A stretch of 64,000 bases of DNA, from NCBI RefSeq assembly GCF_017811155.1, contig NZ_JACVCV010000009.1:62001-126000 (forward strand). The letters are read 5' to 3'. The position numbers were made by a program, and so were the translations under genes. The stretch's first letter is position 1; each line of letters begins with the position of its first letter. Shown one piece after another: positions 48,965 to 58,558 of the stretch. Below the pieces are notes generated by a model. The model ran no database searches. It was given only the letters and a program-made list of their open reading frames with translations, and was not told where the DNA came from. The stretch is from Lunatimonas salinarum (GTDB lineage Bacteria; Bacteroidota; Bacteroidia; Cytophagales; Cyclobacteriaceae).

Positions 48965-51416
48965 AATTTTGCTCTTATTCTTCTTTCTCTCAATTAACCT
49001 AGTAGAATATTCTTACTCTCAAGAAACGTACTTTTACTACTCAGGTGATAAGAAAATCCCATTGAATGAACTTCCCGAAAAAGTTTATGTAAAATTTGAA
49101 GGAAAAGTTGATGAAAATAAACTTAATCAATTGGGTTTTGCTTCAAGAGAAACAATTCAGTTTGAAAATGAAAACAGTTTCGGAGCAATAAATGCCATTA
49201 ATCGGGATGTCGCATATTCTTATGCAATTGTGTCTTCCAATCAATCCGCCATTAAAAATATAAGCAACGATCATTATACAATGCCGTTTTTTAGTATCGA
49301 TTCCAATATCGAGGTAGGCATCTCCCATTTATTTACGGTTAGGCTAAAATCTAGTACTGATTTTGCGCTATTGGATTCAATAGCCAACGCAAATAATGTA
49401 AAGATAGTTGGAAACCATACTTTCAGGCCCTTGTGGTATACGTTGTCTTGTGATATTGGTTCGAAAGGAAATGCTTTGCAAATGGCAAATACATTTTATG
49501 AAACTAAGTTATTCCAATTTGCTATTCCGGATATTATGGAAGACATAGAGTTTTTAGGACTTCTTCCACCTCCTTCAGATCCCCTGTTTTCCACTCAATG
49601 GAATTTCTTGAATACCGGACAGTCGGGAGGAACACCAAATGCAGATATTAATATCACAGGAGCCTGGGATATTACCAAAGGTGCCAGCAATATAGTTGTA
49701 GCAATACTTGACTTGGGTCTACAATCCAACCATCCCGACCTCACTAATATAAGCCCGATAAGCTACGATGCAGATTTGGGACAGTCTCCCGCATACTGCT
49801 GTTTACAACATGGGATGGTTGTCGGAGGAATAGTTGGGGCAGACCATAATTCCGATGGAATTGCTGGAACTAGCCCTGATTCTCCGTTAATGTCCATAAC
49901 TAATTCAAATGTTTCTAGCCCATCGATCAGGAAGAAATGGGCAGATGCCATTGATTTCGCATGGCTAAACGGGGCCTCGATTATTAATTGTTCTTGGGGT
50001 TTTTACGTTGACTATCCAGAAATTGAGGAAGCAATCGATAATGCTACTTCGCTAGGACGGGGTAATAAAGGGGCTATAGTAGTAGCAGCTAGTGGTAAAC
50101 ATAATCTAAACGAATTAAAATATCCTGCTGCTTATCCTAAAACTATTGCTGTAGGAGCCACTGATAGGAATGACCAAAAATCTACTTTTTCAAATTACGG
50201 AAGTGGACTGGATATTGTAGCACCTGGAACAGATATTCCTACTTTGAATTAAAATCCCAACCCAATAAACAACCCAAGTCAAAATTATACAGTTGCAGAC
50301 GGTGTATCATTGGCAGTGCCTCAAGTATCAGGCATAGTTTCCCTGATACTTTCCTTGAACAACGACTTCACCTACTTAGAAGTTGCGGATATATTAAGAA
50401 AATCGGCGCAAAAGGTGGGTGGGTACACTTATACGCTCGGCCAAGGGCATGTTTCCAACTTAAGTTGGAATATTCAAATGGGATTTGGCAGGGTTGATGC
50501 TTGCAAAGCATTAATTGAATCGTTTAAAATGAAAGCTGCAATAACCGGCCCCGACCGCATCTTTACCACAAACACAAACTTCACGCTACAAAACGTACCT
50601 GCCGGGCAGACGGTAAGCTGGGCCGTATCTCCTACGCATTTATTCCCCACTACCGGACGAAGCGGCACCGGTGCCACCGCCGCACTTCGGGCAATGCACA
50701 GTAGCAGCAGCGGACTGGCTACGCTCACCTACACCATAGATACCGGCTGCGGGGAATTTCAGGTGCAGAAGCAGATCTGGGTGGGCGTACCCGACACCGG
50801 CATGCAAGTGGACGCCAACTATTATCCCATCTGTATGAACGAATACACCTACATCAACGCCTTTTACGATCCGTACAACACCAATCCTGCCGGAAATAAG
50901 GCAAGCGATATTACCAACTTTATCTGGGAGCAGCCCTCAGGGGTATCCTGCTTTACGGCAGGTACTAAAAACGAAGTGCTGGCCTGCTGGTTTACCAATC
51001 CGGACAATTATATCGTCCGGGTACGGGCCGTCAACTCCTGCGGACAGGGGGCGCTGAGGACGGTACATTTCAACGTCGATTCCTGGGGATGTTCCTACTT
51101 CTCCGTGGGCATCAACCCCAATCCGGCGAACGGCAACGTGACCATAGCACTTACCGAAACACCACTGGACGATGCGGCCAAATCGGTCCTGCAAGCTGAA
51201 AATAAAGGAAGCAGGGAATTCCAACAGTACAGCTTCAACACCCCGCCCCACCGCATACGGGTAGTTGATATCGTGGGCGCCGAAAGACTGTGCGTGGAGA
51301 ATGTGCCCGAGGGCAACAGCTATCAACTGGACATCAACCACCTCACGCCGGGCATCTACATCGTCCACCTGGAGCACCGCAACGGCACCGTGGTCCGGCA
51401 GCTTAGGGTGGAGTAA
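48954..51416 (+). pseudogene. Subtilisin-like (S8) protease with type IX sorting tail, split by one in-frame stop
   Basis: From 48954 (MKIKILLLFFFLSINLVEYSYSQ, a signal peptide) the frame codes a propeptide-like region, then the S8 domain: VAILDLGLQSNHPDL (Asp), QHGMVVGGIVGA (His), and after the stop GVSLAVPQVSG (Ser). A TAA at 50250-50252 interrupts PTLN-NPNPINN in the same frame; downstream coding continues to 51416. The second half has Ig-like strands and a C-terminal type A sorting domain (INPNPANGNVTIAL, GIYIVHLEHRNGTVVRQL). The oxyanion-hole Asn of the usual AAAGN is Lys here (AASGKHN). About 820 residues if the stop is read through or is a sequencing error. Confidence 0.82.
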
Positions 51417-51484
51417 AGACCGTCCCTAAAGCAGATGGCAAAGAGGGACCATGCTACGGTATTCACTAGGACTTGCAGTTACCG

Positions 51485-51551
51485 AAGACACCTCTATCCG
51501 CTCGCTGCGCTGTCATCTCGGTCTCTCCGATAAAAAAGGTTCACGCAGAGG
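51485..51551. repeat. Direct repeat B, copy 2
   Basis: The partner of 47894-47960, located 68 bp past the protease stop. It has few mismatches and continues (aggagcaaagaaaa) into a shortened version of the repeat A start. The remainder of 51417-51600 shows only a short GTCCCT/AGGGAC stem and no gene. Confidence 0.85.
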
Positions 51552-51609
51552 AGCAAAGAAAAATGGATGGGATATATTCGCTGCTCTGCTAAAAAATAGT
51601 AAAATACGA

Positions 51610-51645
51610 AGGCCTTTGCCCATTCCGTAGAATGAACAAAGGCCT
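51610..51645 (-). terminator. Terminator of the fatty-acid oxidation operon
   Basis: A long hairpin: AGGCCTTTG (51610-51618) / CAAAGGCCT (51637-51645), with an inner CATTC/GAATG stem and a 4-base loop. On the minus strand it is followed by TTCGTATTTTACTATTTTTT. It lies about 40 bp after the acyl-CoA dehydrogenase stop. Confidence 0.85.
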
Positions 51646-51683
51646 GTTTAATCAATCGGGCCAAGCCACTGGGATTACCGTAT

Positions 51684-53474
51684 TTACTGGAAGAAAAGGT
51701 AGTTCCCTTTGGCTATCAACGCATCGGCTATTTCCCGGCGAAGTTCCTTTACATTGACAGCTTCCATTTTGGTAAACCGCTTCAACCCCATCAGTAGAAC
51801 CTTTTGTTCATCTCCTAAAAGAAATGAATTGATAGCTTCTTTTCCGGCGGTCTGAATTTTTTCCACTGCCTCAAAAAGGTAAACCTGGGTGGCAGCCTGC
51901 TGAATCCGGGTTTGCGCTACGCCCCTTTGCGAAATAAGCTTCTCTGTGCGGAGCACGGCCGATTCGGCTGCATAGATTTCAATCATGATATCCGCGAGGT
52001 TCATCATAATCTCCTGCTCGCTGTCGATCTTGGCACCCAAGACCTGTGCGGCCCTTCCTCCTACCATGAGAAACACCTTCTTCAGTTTATTGAGCACGTC
52101 CTTCTCGGCCGCCATGGGCTGCGAAGTGTCCACCTGCTCAAAGCTGGGCACCGCCTTCAGCTCCTCTCCTACGGCCATGGCAGGGCCCATCAGATTAATC
52201 TCCCCCTTCAGGGCACGTTTCAGCAACATCCCTACCATCAGGATGCGGTTAATCTCATTGGTTCCTTCGTATATTCTGGAAATTCGGGCGTCGCGGTAAG
52301 CTCTTTCCATCGGTGCATCTGCCGAGTAGCCCATGCCTCCATATACCTGCACGCCCTGATCTACTACATAATCGAGTACTTCGGAACCATGCACCTTGGC
52401 TATCGCACATTCGATCGCAAACTGCTCCAGTCCCTTTAGCTTTGCCTCGGCATCACTCAAGCCCTCGGCTGCCAAAGCTGCCATGCGGTCTTCCACATCC
52501 TGACCCGCCCGGTAGCACAGGGCTTCGCAGGCATAGGTTCGTACCGCCATCTCTGCAAGTTTTTGTTTGATAGCTCCGAAGGTATTGATGCTCACGCCAA
52601 ACTGTTTGCGCTCGCCGGCATAGCGTATAGCATTGCCCAGGACGGTCCTGCAGCCACCCAACACACCGGCTCCCAACTTAATTCGCCCAATGTTCAGGAT
52701 ATTGACAGCGATCTTAAAACCGTTGCCACGTTCGGAAAGCAGGTTTTCCACGGGCACCTTGCAGTCGTTGAAGAAAACCTGCCGGGTGGAAGATCCCTTG
52801 ATGCCCATTTTTTTCTCTTCCTCGTTCATGGTGATTCCGCCAAAGGTTTTCTCCACGATAAAGGCTGAAAGGTATTTGTCATCCTCAATACGGGCAAATA
52901 CGATGAACAGATCCGCAAAGCCTCCATTGGAGATCCACATCTTCTGTCCATTGATCAGGTAATGTTTTCCATCTTCGGTGAGGGTTGCCTTCGTTTTCCC
53001 GGAATTTGCGTCAGATCCGGCGTCCGGCTCGGTAAGGCAATAGCAGGCTGCCCACTCCGCATTGGCGAGCTTGGGCAGGTACTTTTGCTTTTGTTCCTCC
53101 GTGCCGTAGTAGAGAATGGGCAGTGTACCTATTCCGGTATGGGCACCGTAGGTGGTGGAAAAAGATCCCGCCGAGCCTATGATATCGGCAATCAACATAG
53201 AGGTATTGAAACTCATACCCAAGCCGCCATATTCCTCCGGCACCGAGATACCTAGTAAACCTAGTTCACCCGCCTTTTTCAAAATACCCGGAACTAAGTC
53301 CGGATCCTTCATGCCATCTATGGCTTCTGCCTTGGGCATGATTTCCATATCCACAAAATCCTGGCACGCCTGTGCCATCATCAGCTGCTCCTCGCTAAAT
53401 TCCTCCGGAATAAATACATCCGCAGCCTTGGTTTCTTTGATGAGGAATTCTCCTCCGTTTATTGGGGTTTTCAT
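51684..53474 (-). CDS. Acyl-CoA dehydrogenase
   Basis: This 596-residue flavoprotein oxidises acyl-CoA to trans-2-enoyl-CoA, the first step of beta-oxidation. It has the N-terminal helical domain (FVDMEIMPKAEAID), middle beta domain signatures CYCLTEPDAGSDAN and MWISNGGFADLF, and C-terminal QVYGGMGYSADAPMERAYRDARISRIYEGTNEINR with the catalytic Glu. A further C-terminal helical extension (about 440-596) makes it longer than medium-chain enzymes and like very-long-chain ACADs. It is the last gene of the fad operon, after a small four-helix-bundle gene. Confidence 0.95.
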   Translation of the reverse strand: MKTPINGGEFLIKETKAADVFIPEEFSEEQLMMAQACQDFVDMEIMPKAEAIDGMKDPDLVPGILKKAGELGLLGISVPEEYGGLGMSFNTSMLIADIIGSAGSFSTTYGAHTGIGTLPILYYGTEEQKQKYLPKLANAEWAACYCLTEPDAGSDANSGKTKATLTEDGKHYLINGQKMWISNGGFADLFIVFARIEDDKYLSAFIVEKTFGGITMNEEEKKMGIKGSSTRQVFFNDCKVPVENLLSERGNGFKIAVNILNIGRIKLGAGVLGGCRTVLGNAIRYAGERKQFGVSINTFGAIKQKLAEMAVRTYACEALCYRAGQDVEDRMAALAAEGLSDAEAKLKGLEQFAIECAIAKVHGSEVLDYVVDQGVQVYGGMGYSADAPMERAYRDARISRIYEGTNEINRILMVGMLLKRALKGEINLMGPAMAVGEELKAVPSFEQVDTSQPMAAEKDVLNKLKKVFLMVGGRAAQVLGAKIDSEQEIMMNLADIMIEIYAAESAVLRTEKLISQRGVAQTRIQQAATQVYLFEAVEKIQTAGKEAINSFLLGDEQKVLLMGLKRFTKMEAVNVKELRREIADALIAKGNYLFFQ

Positions 53475-53546
53475 TTGGTCTAGTAGTTAGACGTGAGATA
53501 TGAGAATTTTAGAAATTAGATATAAGACGATGAGATATCTGTTTCT

Positions 53547-53909
53547 TTATCCTATTTCACGTCGTTTATTTTGAATTAACTTAAAGATCATCTTTTGAAG
53601 CTGACTAACTTCACTGCTTAACATTTCAAATTCTGTTTCGGATAGATAACCAACCCTATTTGCTATTATCAATTGGGTTTCGAGCTCGTTTAAAGATGCA
53701 TAGGAAATGTTTAGAAAATGAAGAAACCACCGTTCAGAACTTCTCCCAGAGCCTTCTGCGATATTAGATGGAACAGAAACGGAAGAACGCCTAATCTGCA
53801 GACTTAAACCAAACCGTTCCTTTTCCGGAAAGGAATCAGTTATTCTATAGATTAAAGCTGCTAGCTCGATGCCTCTTTTCCATATTTCTAAATCCTTGTG
53901 CCGGTGCAT
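53547..53909 (-). CDS. Four-helix-bundle protein (23S rRNA-intervening-sequence/IVP family)
   Basis: The 120-residue protein follows the S23/IVP pattern: LEIWKRGIELAALIYRITDSFPEKERFGLSLQIRRSSVSVPSNIAEGSGRSS, then FLNISYASLNELETQLIIANRVGYL. Homologues were first found inside insertions of 23S rRNA genes but are common elsewhere; their role is unknown. Here it sits between the thiolase and acyl-CoA dehydrogenase genes, 72 bp upstream of the latter, in an AT-richer patch. It looks like an insertion into a conserved operon rather than a pathway component. Confidence 0.88.
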   Translation of the reverse strand: MHRHKDLEIWKRGIELAALIYRITDSFPEKERFGLSLQIRRSSVSVPSNIAEGSGRSSERWFLHFLNISYASLNELETQLIIANRVGYLSETEFEMLSSEVSQLQKMIFKLIQNKRREIG

Positions 53910-53958
53910 GGCGGAACTATCCTAAAATCTAATCATCTCAAATCTCCTATCTAACCGT

Positions 53959-55134
53959 CTATCTCAACAACTCCACCACACCTGCAACACCTTGGCCGCC
54001 TCCTACGCAGGCGGTGACGAGACCATATTTTCCGTTTCGGCGTCTTAGTTCGTTGATGATCTGCACGGTGAGCTTGGCACCGGTACATCCGAGCGGATGG
54101 CCCAGGGCCACGGCGCCGCCGTTTACATTGACGATATCTTCGTTCATGTCAAGGGCTCGGATCACCGCCAAGGCTTGGGTGGCAAAAGCTTCGTTGAGCT
54201 CGATAAGGTCGATATCATTCAGGGTCAATCCTGCCTGCTTCAACGCCTTGGGTACTGCCTCTTTGGGACCAATACCCATAATTCTAGGCTCCACGCCGGC
54301 CACACTGTAAGACACCAAACGCGCCACAGGCTCCAGGTCGAGTTCTTTCACCATCCGCTCTGACATGACCATCACAAAGGCCGCTCCATCGGAAGTTTGG
54401 GAGGAATTGCCGGCAGTTACTTGCCCGCCTTGCTTGAATGCTGGCTTCAGGTTTGCCAACACATCCAGCGTGGTACCGGCACGGGGCCCTTCATCGGTAT
54501 CCACGGTAAAGGATCGGGTTTTTCGCTTCTGATTTTGGTCCAGGTACGTTTCTTCTACGGTCACGGGAACGATCTCGTCCTTGAATCTACCCTCCTTGAT
54601 TGCCGCTAATGCTCTTTCGTGGGAGCGTACAGAAAAACGATCCGCATCCTCGCGGGTGATGTTGTAATCCTTTGCGAGCTCCTCCGCTGTGAGGCCCATG
54701 CTCAGGTAATAATCGGGGTTTTTGGATGCTATGTCCCAGTTGAGGGCTGTGCGGTATCCCATCATGGGCAGCATGGACATGGACTCCGTGCCTCCAGCAA
54801 TGATGCAATCGGCCATGCCGGATCTTATTTTTGCCGTTGCCAAGGCGATGGCTTCGATTCCGGATCCGCAATAGCGGTTCATCACAACTCCGGGGACATC
54901 CTTGCCCAAGGCTAGCAGTGCGATCATACGTCCCATCTGCATGCCCTGTTCTGCCTCCGGAATGGCATTGCCCACAATCAGGTCGTCTACCTGCTGCGGA
55001 GCTACCTGGGGCACCTTTTCCATCAAAAACCTGATCACATCCGAGGCCAGATCGTCCGGGCGGTAAAAGCGGAAACCTCCCTTCTTGGCCTTTCCTACTG
55101 CTGATCTATATCCATTTACAATATATGCTTCCAT
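53959..55134 (-). CDS. Acetyl-CoA C-acyltransferase (thiolase)
   Basis: This 391-residue enzyme cleaves 3-ketoacyl-CoA with CoA at the end of each beta-oxidation round. Visible catalytic blocks are the nucleophile in [17 protein letters not shown] (Cys about 90), [20 protein letters not shown] (His) and [16 protein letters not shown] (second Cys). The start at 55134 ([21 protein letters not shown]) fits the family. It lies 51 bp downstream of the fadB-like gene in one operon, so it is probably the degradative FadA-type enzyme. Confidence 0.95.
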   Translation of the reverse strand: MEAYIVNGYRSAVGKAKKGGFRFYRPDDLASDVIRFLMEKVPQVAPQQVDDLIVGNAIPEAEQGMQMGRMIALLALGKDVPGVVMNRYCGSGIEAIALATAKIRSGMADCIIAGGTESMSMLPMMGYRTALNWDIASKNPDYYLSMGLTAEELAKDYNITREDADRFSVRSHERALAAIKEGRFKDEIVPVTVEETYLDQNQKRKTRSFTVDTDEGPRAGTTLDVLANLKPAFKQGGQVTAGNSSQTSDGAAFVMVMSERMVKELDLEPVARLVSYSVAGVEPRIMGIGPKEAVPKALKQAGLTLNDIDLIELNEAFATQALAVIRALDMNEDIVNVNGGAVALGHPLGCTGAKLTVQIINELRRRNGKYGLVTACVGGGQGVAGVVELLR

Positions 55135-55185
55135 CTTTTTTCAGTTATTGGGGTTAAAAACATGCTGATTTTCTCCTTAAATACA

Positions 55186-57591
55186 TCAGTTTCTGAGGGG
55201 TTTGCCCTTAAAGAGTATGCTATGAATGCGCTCAAGTGTCTTCTGTTCTCCTGTTAAACTCAAGAAGGCCTCTCTTTCCAAGTCCAATAAATACTGCTCA
55301 CTGACCTCCGTGGCACTGGATAGATCGCCACCGCTCATGACATAGGCCAACTTTCGGGCGATCTTGGCGTCGTGATCAGAGATATAGGATCCGTAGATCA
55401 TGCCCGTGATCCCTGCCTCAAACAACGCAAGAGACGTCTTTCCGAGCACTTTGATGTTGGTCTGCTGTATGGGTCGGGTATAACCCTGTTCATAGAGCGA
55501 GAGCACCCGCGATTTAGCTTCGGCCAACTGTCGTTTACGGTTGAGTGTAATCGCATCTTTTGCCTCCAAATAACCTAGGCTACGTGCCTCCTCAGCGGAT
55601 GTAGACACCTTTGCCATGGCAATATTCATAAATATCTCCTGCAAACGGTTCAGTTCGACGTCTCCTGGTACGATCCCATTGGCAAAGCGTCGGGTCATTT
55701 CCTTGGTTCCACCGCCAGCAGGAATCAGTCCTACTCCCACTTCCACCAAACCCATATACAATTCCGCATGGGCTTGGATAGCATCCGCGTGCAGGGACAT
55801 TTCGCATCCCCCGCCAAGTGCCATATTATGGGGTGCCACCACCACCGGCACGTCTGAATAGCGCACGCGCATCATGGTATTCTGAAACTGCGCTATCATC
55901 AGGTTGATCTCATCATACTCCTGATCCCCGGCAAACATGTACAGCATGGCAAGATTCGCTCCCGCCGAAAAATTGCCCCCTTCGTTTCCTATCACCAAGC
56001 CCTTGTAATTCTTTTCAGCCATGGAGATCGCGGTGTTTATTCCTTGCACAACCTCTGCACCGAGGGAATTCATTTTAGTATGGAATTCCAATAAAAGCAC
56101 TTCATCTCCCATGTCATAGACCGTAGCACCTTCATTGTCCCATACTTTTTTATTACCGCCTTTTAGCGTGTCGATCAATATGAAATCTCCCTGGCCCGGT
56201 ATTTCCCGGTACGATTTGGATGGGATGTCGTAATAGTTTCTCTTTCCGTCCACCACTTTGTAAAAAGAGTCATTTCCTGCATCCAACATGTCATATACCC
56301 AATCTGCGGGCTTATGACCGGCTTTCTCCATGTTGGTGACGGTTTCTTTTACTCCCAATATGTCCCAGTTTTCAAAGGGGCCGTATTCCCAGCCAAAACC
56401 GGCACTTACGGCCTGGTCGATGCGATAGAGCTCATCGGCAATCTCTGGAATTCGGAAGGAGCAATACCTGAACAAATCATAAAAGGTTTCCCTGAAAAAC
56501 TCCCCTGATCGATCGTTGTAGTTTACCAAAAACCGGATACGCTCTTTGAGGTTCTCGATCGGTTTGGCTTCATCCAGCGATTTTAGCCTCGGCTTATCGG
56601 CTGCTTTGTATTGCATGGTCTGAAGGTCTATTTCCATCAGTTCCTTGCTGCCATCCTTGTGCCGAATCATCTTGAAGTATCCTTGGCCCGTTTTGTCCCC
56701 CAACCACTTGTTTTCATGGAGTACTTTCATGCTATTAGGAAGTTCAAAACGATCTCTGGATTCATCGTGGGAGAGCACCTGCTTTAAATTAGTAGCTACA
56801 TTTACCGTAGTATCGAGACCTACTACATCCATGGTGCGAAAGGTGGCCGATTTGGCCCTGCCGATGACGGTACCTGTGAGTTTATCGACCTCAGATACGC
56901 CCATACCTAGTTTCTCAATCGTATGGATAGCGGAAATGATGGAATACACACCGATCCTATTCGCAATAAAAGCCGGAGTATCTTTACACAACACGGTTTC
57001 CTTTCCCAAAAAGCGGTCACCATATCCCATCAGAAAATCAACGATCTTCGGATCGGTTTTAGGACCGGGAATGATCTCCAACAAACGGAGGTACCGGGGC
57101 GGGTTGAAAAAGTGGGTTCCTGCAAAGTGCACCTGGAAATCCTCCGATCGGCCTTTACACATCAATTGCATGGGAATACCAGACGTATTGGAAGTAATGA
57201 GCGTGCCCAGCTTTCGATGCTGTTCTACCTTTTCAAATAAAGCCTGCTTGATTTCCAGTTTCTCCACCACGACCTCTATCACCCAATCGCACGCTTTGAT
57301 TTTGGGCAGATCATCTTCGAGGTTGCCAGTAGCTATCCTTGAAGCAAAGGCTGTGTCATAAATCGGAGATGGTTTTGATTTAAGGGCATTTTGCAAAGCC
57401 TCGTTTACTATGCGGTTCCTTACCTCCTTGTCTTCCAGGCTGCGACCCTTTTTCTGCTCTTGTTCGGTTAGCTCGCGTGGCACAATATCCAATAGAAGTA
57501 CCGGCACCCCGATATTAGCAAAGTGGCAGGCTATTCTGGAACCCATCACGCCAGATCCTAAAACGGCTACTTTTTGAATGATTCTGTTCAT
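55186..57591 (-). CDS. 3-Hydroxyacyl-CoA dehydrogenase/enoyl-CoA hydratase fusion (FadB/FadN-like)
   Basis: The 801-residue protein has the dehydrogenase first and the hydratase last, the reverse of E. coli FadB and the order of B. subtilis FadN. The NAD-binding VAVLGSGVMGSRIACHFANIG is at the N-terminus and HFAGTHFFNPPRYLRLLEII contains the catalytic His. The C-terminal crotonase domain (about 500-700) has VIGNEGGNFSAGANLAML and ALGGGCEMSLHADAI for the oxyanion hole. It catalyses the second and third steps of beta-oxidation. It is preceded by a MarR regulator gene 21 bp upstream. Confidence 0.93.
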   Translation of the reverse strand: MNRIIQKVAVLGSGVMGSRIACHFANIGVPVLLLDIVPRELTEQEQKKGRSLEDKEVRNRIVNEALQNALKSKPSPIYDTAFASRIATGNLEDDLPKIKACDWVIEVVVEKLEIKQALFEKVEQHRKLGTLITSNTSGIPMQLMCKGRSEDFQVHFAGTHFFNPPRYLRLLEIIPGPKTDPKIVDFLMGYGDRFLGKETVLCKDTPAFIANRIGVYSIISAIHTIEKLGMGVSEVDKLTGTVIGRAKSATFRTMDVVGLDTTVNVATNLKQVLSHDESRDRFELPNSMKVLHENKWLGDKTGQGYFKMIRHKDGSKELMEIDLQTMQYKAADKPRLKSLDEAKPIENLKERIRFLVNYNDRSGEFFRETFYDLFRYCSFRIPEIADELYRIDQAVSAGFGWEYGPFENWDILGVKETVTNMEKAGHKPADWVYDMLDAGNDSFYKVVDGKRNYYDIPSKSYREIPGQGDFILIDTLKGGNKKVWDNEGATVYDMGDEVLLLEFHTKMNSLGAEVVQGINTAISMAEKNYKGLVIGNEGGNFSAGANLAMLYMFAGDQEYDEINLMIAQFQNTMMRVRYSDVPVVVAPHNMALGGGCEMSLHADAIQAHAELYMGLVEVGVGLIPAGGGTKEMTRRFANGIVPGDVELNRLQEIFMNIAMAKVSTSAEEARSLGYLEAKDAITLNRKRQLAEAKSRVLSLYEQGYTRPIQQTNIKVLGKTSLALFEAGITGMIYGSYISDHDAKIARKLAYVMSGGDLSSATEVSEQYLLDLEREAFLSLTGEQKTLERIHSILFKGKPLRN

Positions 57592-57612
57592 AAGCTGTAT
57601 TTCGGTTTATTA

Positions 57613-58053
57613 TTAAAATTCATGTCTTTGATTCTGAAGTATTACTTCATTGATTTTTTGGAAAATTCTGAAAAAACTGTTTGACTCGCTCTCCGTCAAT
57701 GCCTTTTGCAACTTTAGGTTAAAATCCATCACAGTCTCTACGGATTTTGCCTTTTTTGCCCTACCCAGTTCCGTTAAGAATATACGCACAGAACGACGGT
57801 CCAAGGGATCGGGCCTCCTTTCAATGAGTCCCTTTTCTTCCATACTCTTTAATACCCTCGTAAGACTTCTAGTTTCCAGACCTAGCATAGGTGCTATTTT
57901 GGTTGCCGGTGTTCCCTCTTTTGAATGAATATTGATCAAGACATATCCTATAGAAGCAGTAATATCCTCTTGGGCCGCTTTTTGGTTGTACATTCTGGAT
58001 ATCGAATGCCAACAGGACTTTATCTGGAAATCATAAGTCTCCTCTTTCTTCAT
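57613..58053 (-). CDS. MarR family regulator of the fad operon
   Basis: The 146-residue protein has a MarR winged helix: GTPATKIAPMLGLETRSLTRVLKSMEEKGLIERRPDPLDRRSVRIFLTELGRAK. The first gene of the operon, it lies 21 bp upstream of the fadB-like gene. Fatty acyl-CoA or an intermediate may relieve repression of the operon, by analogy with other MarR or FadR-type circuits, but the ligand is not known. The region upstream holds the predicted replication origin. Confidence 0.88.
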   Translation of the reverse strand: MKKEETYDFQIKSCWHSISRMYNQKAAQEDITASIGYVLINIHSKEGTPATKIAPMLGLETRSLTRVLKSMEEKGLIERRPDPLDRRSVRIFLTELGRAKKAKSVETVMDFNLKLQKALTESESNSFFRIFQKINEVILQNQRHEF

Positions 58054-58125
58054 CTGATTAGTATACGTAATTTCTGCATGGACTACCTAAATTTAGTCAA
58101 AAAGTTATGCATGCATACTAAATAG

Positions 58126-58558
58126 ATTTGATTTTTTTTAGGTCGATGTAAAGGTGGGCGGAGTTATAGTTATCCACGTCCTTATAAAAATGGTTTTTAT
58201 TATTTTAAAAAAAAGTAGTGGTTTTTATTATGGTGTGGATTTGTTGGTAAGTGTGATGAGCGATTCTATCCACCTTTTCGGGAATGTTTTCCCTTTGCAA
58301 ATTGACTAGTTATGCACCTCCATTATTTTCATATAGGCTAGATAATGAGTTTGTTGCCTTTTGTTAGTCTTTTTTTGTGGATAAGTTTCTGTGTGCGGTT
58401 GTTTATAGTTGGATGTTTGTTGGATTGTGGATAGCTGTGGGGAGCTTTCTTGTTATCCACAGAGTGCGAAAAGGCTTATCTCGTTATCGAAGGCCCATGT
58501 GTATAATACCTGATTTATTCATATTGTCCATAGGTTTATCCACCGTCAATCCACTGTC
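58126..58558. other. Candidate chromosomal replication origin (oriC)
   Basis: This 433-bp gene-free stretch has two perfect DnaA boxes TTATCCACA (58376-58384 on the minus strand, 58453-58461 on the plus strand) and four single-mismatch forms: TTATCCACG (58170), CTATCCACC (58266), TGTGGATAG (58426) and TTATCCACC (58536). An AT-rich tract with runs of A and T (about 58185-58240) would serve as the unwinding element. It adjoins two parS sites 4.6 kb away and mnmG, a gene often near oriC. The 62-codon frame at 58377 within it has no feature of a real protein. Confidence 0.82.
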
